A DNA stretch of 6,058 nucleotides, from NCBI GenBank assembly GCA_943323675.2, contig CALPIR020000144.1, forward strand, positions 1 to 6,058, read 5' to 3'. Shown piece after piece: positions 1-5,018 of the stretch; the first letter of the stretch is position 1; each line of letters starts with the position of its first letter. The notes under the pieces are model-generated. The model was not told where the DNA came from. It saw only the letters and a program-made list of their open reading frames with translations, and ran no database searches. Made by a program: the position numbers and the translations under genes. This stretch comes from Chitinophaga pinensis (GTDB lineage Bacteria; Bacteroidota; Bacteroidia; UKL13-3).

Positions 1-89
1 AAGCACCCAAACAACCTTTAAGCGTAGAAATTAATTGCGATAGTTACGAAACCAACGACCCTAAAAAGTTAGAATTAATTGAAGAGTAA
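1..89 (+). CDS. C-terminal end of an unidentified protein (5' truncated by window)
   Basis: A reading frame entered at base 3 stays open for 28 codons and ends at TAA 87-89. The visible tail is hydrophilic and charged, finishing in KKLELIEE, and has no motif I recognise, so no function is assigned. It is believed to be a real gene end because its stop overlaps the start of the next gene (TAATG, sharing one base). That arrangement is typical of translationally coupled genes in one transcript. The short length means that chance openness of the frame cannot be fully excluded. Confidence 0.6.
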   Translation, partial: APKQPLSVEINCDSYETNDPKKLELIEE

Positions 90-319
90 TGGCTATTGAA
101 AAAGGATTATATAAACATTACAAAGGTAATTTATATGAGGTAATTGGTTTAGCACATCACAGTGAAACTTTGGAGGAAATGGTTGTGTATAAAGCTTTAT
201 ATGATACACCAGACTTTGGTTACGGTGCTATTTGGGTAAGACCAAAAGCCATGTTTGAAGGGTTTGTAATGGTTGGGGGGAAAGAAGTGAAGCGATTTGA
301 TAAGTCTGATTCAATATAA
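89..319 (+). CDS. DUF1653 domain protein, 76 aa
   Basis: This small, probably cytoplasmic protein consists of a single DUF1653 domain (Pfam PF07866). The family signature is clear: GLYKHYKG at residues 6-13, then AHHSETLEEMVVYKALY at 22-38, WVRP at 49-52, MF at 55-56 and a closing RF at 69-70. Family members are usually about 65-80 residues, so the gene is full length. There is no signal peptide or membrane segment. The ATG at 89 overlaps the TAA of the preceding gene, suggesting translational coupling; no Shine-Dalgarno is seen. The molecular function of the family is not established to my knowledge, and none is proposed here. The family call is confident from the motif order; the role is unknown. 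Confidence 0.88.
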   Translation: MAIEKGLYKHYKGNLYEVIGLAHHSETLEEMVVYKALYDTPDFGYGAIWVRPKAMFEGFVMVGGKEVKRFDKSDSI

Positions 320-408
320 ACATATATTCTTTCTGAACCTTTAAACGCACACCATGTTATTTACATTTTGAGAAATACGATTACCTATTTTCTAACCATA
401 AGATGATG

Positions 409-416
409 TATTTTTG
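409..416 (+). promoter_or_regulatory. Orphan -7-like element (TATTTTTG) pointing toward the GT9 3' end
   Basis: TATTTTTG fits the Bacteroidota -7 consensus TAnnTTTG and sits in the 113-bp spacer between convergent genes. No TTTG lies at the usual distance upstream; the nearest candidate is a TTTC at about 388-391, so the -33 half is weak. Downstream, ATG at 421 opens only a five-codon frame (MTNKS, stop TAG), after which transcription would run antisense into the GT9 gene. It may be chance in AT-rich DNA, a relic of a lost gene, or an antisense promoter. Confidence 0.22.
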
Positions 417-432
417 CATTATGACAAATAAA

Positions 433-1413
433 TCATAGCCCATTAGCGGCAGCTGCAATGCCCGAAGTTTCTTGTAAATTCATACAATTAAAATGTGCTT
501 TAGGACAAGTCTTAAATCCTATTTTAGAACATGGTCTGCACGACAAATTGTTCACTTCAAACAATTGTTGATTGATATTGTAATGTCCATAATAAGGGGT
601 CATGCCAAACTCTGGAACTGTATTTCCCCAAATGGATATAATTGGCTTTTTTAATGCGGCAGCAATGTGCATTAAGCCAGTGTCGTGGGTAATTACTTTT
701 TGTGCCTGTTTTACTACCCATGCCGATTGATGCAAAGATAATTTACCTGATAAATTAACCACGTGCGAACCACTTTGTTTGGCAATTTCTTCACCAGTTT
801 GTTCATCTTCTTTACCGCCTAATAAAATTATGTTGGTGTTGATGTTTTTGCAAACCTCCATTAACTTTTGGGTAGGTAAACGTTTGGTGCTGTGCTGCGC
901 ACCTATTGCAATTGCTGTGTAAGGTTTTGAAGTGAGAAATAAAACTTCATCACTTATGTTAATACCGGCTGGTATAAAATAGTCCAATCCTTCGCCATCA
1001 TTTATTACTCCAAAAGAGCTGATGGTTTCCATATAACGATCAACAATATGTGTATTTGGCAAAGTGTTAATTTTAAAATGGATTAGTTGAGCTTTTTCTG
1101 TATTCAGTTTGTCAAAACTAAACGAAGGGACATCTATAACACTTTTAATGATACGTGTGCGCAGGTTGTTATGTAAATCAATAATGTAATCAAAACCAAG
1201 GAGCTTTAATTCGGCAATTTTTTGTAGCAAAGGTTTGTCTAACAAATGCACTTGTGTTATGTGTGGATTATGCTCCAGTATGATTTTAAAAGCAGGCTTG
1301 GTAAGGTAATGTATTTGAGCATCGGGCAATTGTTGCTTAATACAACGCACTACGGGCGTGGTAAGCACAATATCTCCGATGGAGCTAAAACGTAAAATTA
1401 AAAATTTCGCCAA
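433..1413 (-). CDS. Glycosyltransferase family 9 (ADP-heptose:LPS heptosyltransferase-like), 326 aa, TTG start
   Basis: The GT9 family transfers a sugar, classically heptose from an ADP-sugar, onto LPS core or a related envelope glycan at the cytoplasmic face of the inner membrane. The N-terminal acceptor-side motif is RFSSIGDIVLTTPVVR (residues 8-23), with D14 in the position of the catalytic aspartate. The C-terminal nucleotide-sugar motif is ITHDTGLMHIAAAL (241-254), with the conserved D244-T-G followed by IWGNT at 261-265. A cysteine cluster (C292, C295, C303, C310) closes the protein, as in many Bacteroidota homologues. Length matches the family. The start codon is TTG at 1411-1413: the frame runs upstream only to a stop at 1453-1455 with no ATG or GTG, and the first residues MAKFLILRF align with family N-termini. 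It lies 60 bp after polX on the same strand, so co-transcription is likely. The actual sugar and acceptor cannot be read from the sequence, because many Bacteroidota GT9 enzymes have undefined substrates. Confidence 0.9.
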   Translation of the reverse strand: MAKFLILRFSSIGDIVLTTPVVRCIKQQLPDAQIHYLTKPAFKIILEHNPHITQVHLLDKPLLQKIAELKLLGFDYIIDLHNNLRTRIIKSVIDVPSFSFDKLNTEKAQLIHFKINTLPNTHIVDRYMETISSFGVINDGEGLDYFIPAGINISDEVLFLTSKPYTAIAIGAQHSTKRLPTQKLMEVCKNINTNIILLGGKEDEQTGEEIAKQSGSHVVNLSGKLSLHQSAWVVKQAQKVITHDTGLMHIAAALKKPIISIWGNTVPEFGMTPYYGHYNINQQLFEVNNLSCRPCSKIGFKTCPKAHFNCMNLQETSGIAAAANGL

Positions 1414-1473
1414 TGCTATAATACTTATTACGAATAACGCACTACCATTTTGTTATTCAAAATTTTGTTAGTT

Positions 1474-3150
1474 TTAAGGTTTTCTCTTTTTAAAATAGGT
1501 ATCTATTTCTGATAAGTTCATGGAATTAAAACACATGTCTTTAATCAATCCGCCTTTGCGTGCTACACAAACTCCAAAGTGCATATCATGATATCCTTTG
1601 GTATGGTGTGCATCTGGATTAATGCTTAATTTAACTCCTTTATTTAATGCATAATCAATATGTCGCCAATCTAAATCTAATCGATAAGGATGCGCATTTA
1701 TTTCAATAACTACACCGTTGGTTGAACATGCATCAATTATTTTTTTATGATTAACGGGGTAACCTTCACGCATCAAAAGTAACCGTCCAGTAGGATGACC
1801 CAAAATGGTGGTGTATGGGTTTTCAATAGCACGTAACAACCTACTCATGGCTTTTTCTTCCGTCATTTTTAAATTGCTGTGCACGCTAGCTACTATAAAG
1901 TCAAACGTTTTCCAAACCGATTCATCATAGTCCAAACTACCGTCACCTAATATATCACACTCTATTCCTTTAAAAATTTTAAACGAGCCAAGCTTGTTGT
2001 TCAATACATCAATTTCACGGTGTTGTTTTTCTATTTCATCTTCAGTTAAACCACCTGCATATTGTGCTGCCTTACTGTGGTCGCAAATGCCTAAATATTC
2101 GTAACCCAACTGTTTGGCATAAACAGCCATTTCTTCCAAGGTGTTTAATCCATCGGAATAGGTGCTATGGTTGTGTAAAATGCCTTTTAAATCGCTTAAC
2201 TCAATTAACTGAGGCAATGTGTTTGCATGTGCCAATTCTACTTCATTAAAACCTTCGCGCATTTCGGGTTCAATGTAACTTAACCCAATTGATGTATAAA
2301 TCTCTTCCTCAGATGTTGCCTCTGAAATATTAGGTAAACGTTGTTGCTGTTTTAACTTCTGCATGTGCGCAGCACTAGCTGTGGTTTCAAATAAGGTGTT
2401 ATAAAACTCCTCATCACTACAACAATATATTTTAATGGGTATGGTTTGGTTGAAACGGAAAGTAATTTCTGTTCCGTTTACAGCCAATCCATCAGGGTTA
2501 AGCCTATCACTAATGTATGAAGCAAAATCATTTTCATCACCCAAAATAGCTACACAATATTCTACTTCATCCAATACCTCGCACTTACGCCTAATAGCTC
2601 CTGTTAAACTTAAATTCGTTATGCCATCAAACTCGTTAAGTGCATCAAACAATTCGTTGGATAATTGTTCAAGTTTGGCATAGTGAAATTTATTTGCATT
2701 GGCAAATAAAAACTCAATACTTTGCTTCACACTTTCTTGTGTTTTTACACCAAAACCTTTAGCCTGAGCAAGGCGATTTTCGTTGCATGCATATAATAAC
2801 TCACCAGGACTTTCAATGCCTAAGTTGTTCCAGATGTATGCTATTTTTTTAGGTCCGATACCTTTAACAGCAAATAGTTGTTGTACACCAATTGGTGTGT
2901 TTTTCTCTAATTCTTCTAATTCATCAAAAGTGCCGGTGTTAGTTAATTGAAACACTTTAGTTGCCACACTTTTACCTACACCATCTATTTTTTCAAGTTC
3001 TGCCAACGATTTCCCTGTAAGTGGCTCAAGTAATTTATCTATGCGGTATGATGCTGATGCATAGGTTTTTATTTTAAACGGATTGATATTGTGTAATTCG
3101 CTTAAATCGGCATACCATTTCAGTTTATCGGCAATTTGCTCGTTAGTCAT
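1474..3150 (-). CDS. polX: PolX-family protein with degenerate polymerase site and intact PHP nuclease domain, 558 aa
   Basis: The order matches bacterial PolX (B. subtilis YshC type, about 570 aa). An N-terminal helix-hairpin-helix region comes first (IDGVGK at 55-60, KGIGPKK at 96-102, a third copy near 130-145), followed by a family X nucleotidyltransferase core at about 155-310 and a PHP phosphoesterase domain from about 321 to the end. The PHP metal ligands all appear present: H326/H328, D357-H358, E397, H424, H452, D513 and H515. The polymerase core is not canonical. Where active enzymes have GSxRRxxExxxDxD, this protein has GAIRRKCEVLDEVE (184-197), so both aspartates are glutamate (E195, E197). 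The third aspartate, on the following strand, aligns with K240, and the TGSKxHN nucleotide-binding motif is TASAAHM (257-263). Non-canonical prokaryotic PolX proteins have been reported to lack polymerase activity and act as exonucleases; I infer the same here, probably in DNA repair. ATG at 3150 is chosen because MTNEQIADKLKWYADL is the usual N-terminus. No Shine-Dalgarno is visible. Confidence 0.93.
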   Translation of the reverse strand: MTNEQIADKLKWYADLSELHNINPFKIKTYASASYRIDKLLEPLTGKSLAELEKIDGVGKSVATKVFQLTNTGTFDELEELEKNTPIGVQQLFAVKGIGPKKIAYIWNNLGIESPGELLYACNENRLAQAKGFGVKTQESVKQSIEFLFANANKFHYAKLEQLSNELFDALNEFDGITNLSLTGAIRRKCEVLDEVEYCVAILGDENDFASYISDRLNPDGLAVNGTEITFRFNQTIPIKIYCCSDEEFYNTLFETTASAAHMQKLKQQQRLPNISEATSEEEIYTSIGLSYIEPEMREGFNEVELAHANTLPQLIELSDLKGILHNHSTYSDGLNTLEEMAVYAKQLGYEYLGICDHSKAAQYAGGLTEDEIEKQHREIDVLNNKLGSFKIFKGIECDILGDGSLDYDESVWKTFDFIVASVHSNLKMTEEKAMSRLLRAIENPYTTILGHPTGRLLLMREGYPVNHKKIIDACSTNGVVIEINAHPYRLDLDWRHIDYALNKGVKLSINPDAHHTKGYHDMHFGVCVARKGGLIKDMCFNSMNLSEIDTYFKKRKP

Positions 3151-3173
3151 GGTTCAATAATAATATTGTTCAA

Positions 3174-3203
3174 CAAATATAATTGAGGTAAATTAAGCAC
3201 AAG
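3174..3203 (-). promoter_or_regulatory. Candidate Bacteroidota-type promoter for polX
   Basis: Read on the minus strand, a -7 element TATATTTG (3181 down to 3174) matches the TAnnTTTG consensus exactly. A -33-like CTTG (3203 to 3200) lies 18 bp further upstream, within the accepted spacing for the main sigma factor of this phylum, though it matches TTTG at three of four bases. Transcription would begin about 20 bases before the polX ATG, giving a short leader. The position just upstream of polX and after a terminator supports it. Confidence 0.5.
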
Positions 3204-3259
3204 TTTTTGTTAATTATTTTGAATAAAACCAGCAAGAATTATCCGTTTTAATAAACTAG

Positions 3260-3273
3260 GTATTTTAAAATAC
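3260..3273. repeat. 14-bp perfect palindrome GTATTTTAAAATAC
   Basis: A perfect inverted repeat with no spacer, in non-coding DNA about 110 bp upstream of the polX start and beyond the candidate promoter. It could be a dimeric regulator site, but no factor is known for it, and AT-only cores such as TTTTAAAA arise easily in this base composition. The single GC pair at each end is the only non-AT part. Confidence 0.4.
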
Positions 3274-3287
3274 ACATTATAATAATT

Positions 3288-3309
3288 AGTATTTTTTGGA
3301 GTAAATACT
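3288..3309. other. Small inverted repeat, 7-bp stem and 8-nt loop
   Basis: AGTATTT (3288-3294) pairs perfectly with AAATACT (3303-3309) around the loop TTTGGAGT. It lies between the palindrome at 3260 and the terminator hairpin at 3324, on the 3' side of the MORN-protein operon. It may be a second, weaker stem in the 3' end of that transcript, or simply AT-rich noise. The stem is perfect but has only two GC pairs. Confidence 0.3.
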
Positions 3310-3323
3310 TCAATAATTAAGTT

Positions 3324-3355
3324 AATAAAAATGCTAAGTTAATAGCATTTTTATT
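3324..3355 (-). terminator. Intrinsic terminator of the miaB-regulator-MORN operon
   Basis: AATAAAAATGCTA (3324-3336) is the exact reverse complement of TAGCATTTTTATT (3343-3355), giving a 13-bp perfect stem with a 6-nt loop. On the minus strand the hairpin begins 26 bases after the MORN-protein stop codon, and its descending arm carries a run of five U. Because the A- and U-tracts mirror each other it could act in both directions, but no + strand gene leads into it. Nothing else with terminator shape is visible between the MORN gene and polX. Confidence 0.7.
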
Positions 3356-3381
3356 CTTGGATCTACTAATGTAAGTCAATA

Positions 3382-3756
3382 TTAATGGGTGGTACTTTTT
3401 ACCATTTTACCCGAAGTCCATTGTTCGGTGCGTATCAATTTACCTTTGTTGTTGTAATGTTTCCAAGTACCTGTTGGGTTTCCTCTTTCGTAAATGCCAC
3501 TGCATTCCAAATTGCCATTTTCAAAATATTTAGTATACGGCCCACTCTTTATCAAAATCATGGTATCGCGGCTATTGCCTTTGTTATCGGTAAAAATTTT
3601 TATTTCTTGTGTGTGGTGAAAAATCTCTTTTACTTTTTTGTTACTTAGAGTATCGTAGTAGAAAAAGGTTTTTCCGTTCGCATCGTCAATAACTTGTGCA
3701 CTAACGCCAATACTTGTTAAGGCAACGGCACATAATGCCAAAAATAATTTCTTCAT
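3382..3756 (-). CDS. Secreted MORN_2-repeat protein, 124 aa
   Basis: The N-terminus MKKLFLALCAVALTSIGVSA is a classic Sec signal peptide with likely cleavage after A20 (VSA|Q); there is no lipobox cysteine, so a soluble periplasmic or exported protein is expected. The mature part carries MORN_2-type repeats (PF07661, the YwqK-like variant). A clear unit lies at 72-98 (GPYTKYFENGN...GNPTGTW) and a second at 98-116 (WKHYNNKGKLIRTEQW). A degenerate unit is possible at 28-48 (GKTFFYYDTLSNKKVKEIFH). Such repeats form beta-hairpin stacks; their role in Bacteroidota secreted proteins is not defined, and no function is assigned. The gene starts 21 bp after the sigma-54 regulator stop and ends before a strong terminator, so it is the last gene of that operon. 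Hits of this family are sometimes labelled 'toxin-antitoxin YwqK antitoxin'. No toxin is visible here, and the secretion signal argues against that label. Confidence 0.85.
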   Translation of the reverse strand: MKKLFLALCAVALTSIGVSAQVIDDANGKTFFYYDTLSNKKVKEIFHHTQEIKIFTDNKGNSRDTMILIKSGPYTKYFENGNLECSGIYERGNPTGTWKHYNNKGKLIRTEQWTSGKMVKSTTH

Positions 3757-3777
3757 GTATTTAAAATTGTGTTTGTT

Positions 3778-5010
3778 TTATTCTAAGTCGTATTGCTTAA
3801 TTTTACGGTATAAAGTACGTTCGCTGATCCCCAACTCTTGTGCTGCTTTTTTTCTGCGACCGTTGTATTTGTTCAAAGCCTTTTTAATCAACTCAATTTC
3901 TTTATCCTCAATAGATAATGATTCAGGAATTGGCTCTACATTATTTAATTCAATCACCTGATTAGTTGGCTGGTTATGGGCCATCTGCATCGGTTGTTGG
4001 TTAAGGTTTGGATGATAAAATGTTGGGGCTTGTGTTACCATGGGCGTGTTTTCTGTAACCGGATTTACGCCCATCCCATCTGGAGTATTTCCACCTTGTA
4101 TCATACCAAAAACAATACTTTTTAAATCGTTCATGTCTTTACGCATGTCGTAAAGTACCTTGTAAAAAATATCTCGTTCGCTCATGCCTTGATCAACATT
4201 TGCACCCATAAGCATTGGTAGAATTTGGCGCTCAGCAGGCAACACACGTTTCAATTCACTTGCATTAACAATCTTATCTTCGTCAAGCACACTTAATTGT
4301 TCAGCAATATTTTTAAGCTGCCGAATGTTTCCTGGCCAAGTGTAGTTTATAATCATTTGTGCCGCATCTGGTTCAAGTGTTACAATTTTAGAGCGGTATT
4401 TTTCTGAGAAATCAGCTGCAAATTTTCTAAATAACAAATGAATATCTTCTTTGCGATCTCGCAAAGGTGGAACTTTTATAGGCACTGTGCTTAAACGATA
4501 GTATAAGTCTTCGCGAAACTTATCTCGCGCAGCCAATTCAAGTAAATCTTTGTTGCTTGCCGCAACTACCCTCACATCTGTTTTTTGAGTTTTTGATGAA
4601 CCCACTTTAATAAATTCGCCACTCTCTAACACGCGTAATAAACGTGCCTGAGTTTCTAAGGGAAGTTCTCCTACTTCATCTAAAAAAATGGTACCACCAT
4701 TCACGGTTTCAAAGTATCCTTTACGTGTATCGTGTGCTCCAGTAAACGAACCTTTTTCGTGGCCAAATAATTCAGAGTCGATGGTTCCTTCGGGAATAGC
4801 GCCACAGTTTACGGCAATAAAGTTTCCATGTTTACGGTTACTTAATGCATGTATTATTTTACTAAAGGCCTCTTTTCCCACACCACTTTCACCGTTAATC
4901 AATACAGAAATATCGGTTGGCGCTACTTTAACTGCTGTTTCTAATGCAATATTAAGCAGGGGAGAGTTGCCTATAATTTCAAATCGTTGTTTTATTTCTT
5001 GAATGTTCAT
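3778..5010 (-). CDS. Sigma-54-dependent AAA+ transcriptional activator with Fis HTH, no receiver domain, 410 aa
   Basis: This bacterial enhancer-binding protein uses ATP hydrolysis to remodel the closed RNA polymerase-sigma54 complex. The AAA+ domain starts almost at the N-terminus: Walker A GESGVGKE (40-47), sigma54-contact loop GSFTGA (87-92, serine in place of the more common alanine), Walker B GGTIFLDE (105-112), sensor I near N153, arginine fingers in FREDLYYRL (165-173), and sensor II WPGNIRQ (225-231). A helical segment (about 276-305) and a Q/N/P/M-rich linker (about 306-350) follow. A C-terminal Fis-type helix-turn-helix completes the protein (about 371-408, with GRRKKAAQELGISERTLYRK as its core). 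There is no receiver, PAS or GAF domain, so activity is probably set by expression level or a partner protein, not phosphorylation. It starts 8 bp after the miaB stop, without a Shine-Dalgarno, and precedes the MORN gene by 21 bp. Target promoters cannot be inferred; I saw no -24/-12 site in the intergenic regions. Confidence 0.94.
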   Translation of the reverse strand: MNIQEIKQRFEIIGNSPLLNIALETAVKVAPTDISVLINGESGVGKEAFSKIIHALSNRKHGNFIAVNCGAIPEGTIDSELFGHEKGSFTGAHDTRKGYFETVNGGTIFLDEVGELPLETQARLLRVLESGEFIKVGSSKTQKTDVRVVAASNKDLLELAARDKFREDLYYRLSTVPIKVPPLRDRKEDIHLLFRKFAADFSEKYRSKIVTLEPDAAQMIINYTWPGNIRQLKNIAEQLSVLDEDKIVNASELKRVLPAERQILPMLMGANVDQGMSERDIFYKVLYDMRKDMNDLKSIVFGMIQGGNTPDGMGVNPVTENTPMVTQAPTFYHPNLNQQPMQMAHNQPTNQVIELNNVEPIPESLSIEDKEIELIKKALNKYNGRRKKAAQELGISERTLYRKIKQYDLE

Positions 5011-5018
5011 GGCTAAAA

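Noticed and set aside
313..328. AATATA/TATATT stem as a terminator for the DUF1653 gene
   Set aside because: Six AT-only pairs overlapping the stop codon, without a solid U-tract; too weak to call.
1458..1467. CAAAATTTTG palindrome and repeated TTTTGTTA between polX and GT9, or a promoter for GT9
   Set aside because: Short AT-rich patterns expected by chance; no -7 element at the correct distance from the TTTG on the minus strand.
2064..2249. 61-codon + strand open frame inside polX
   Set aside because: Antisense to the conserved PHP domain, no recognisable motif, no promoter or ribosome site; a shadow of the real gene.
2435..2683. 82-codon + strand open frame inside polX
   Set aside because: Antisense to the nucleotidyltransferase core; Ser/Leu-rich composition typical of a reverse-frame shadow.
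3385..3648. 87-codon + strand open frame opposite the MORN_2 gene
   Set aside because: Phe-rich antisense translation with no family resemblance, while the minus strand has a signal peptide and MORN_2 repeats.
3382..3756. MORN_2 protein as a toxin-antitoxin antitoxin (YwqK label)
   Set aside because: It has a Sec signal peptide and no adjacent toxin gene; its neighbours are a transcription activator and a terminator.
3755..3961. 68-codon + strand open frame opposite the Fis domain end of the activator
   Set aside because: Antisense to a clear helix-turn-helix domain; no supporting signal.
4688..5002. 104-codon + strand open frame opposite the AAA+ domain
   Set aside because: It is the reverse frame of the Walker A and GSFTGA region, whose coding sense is certain.
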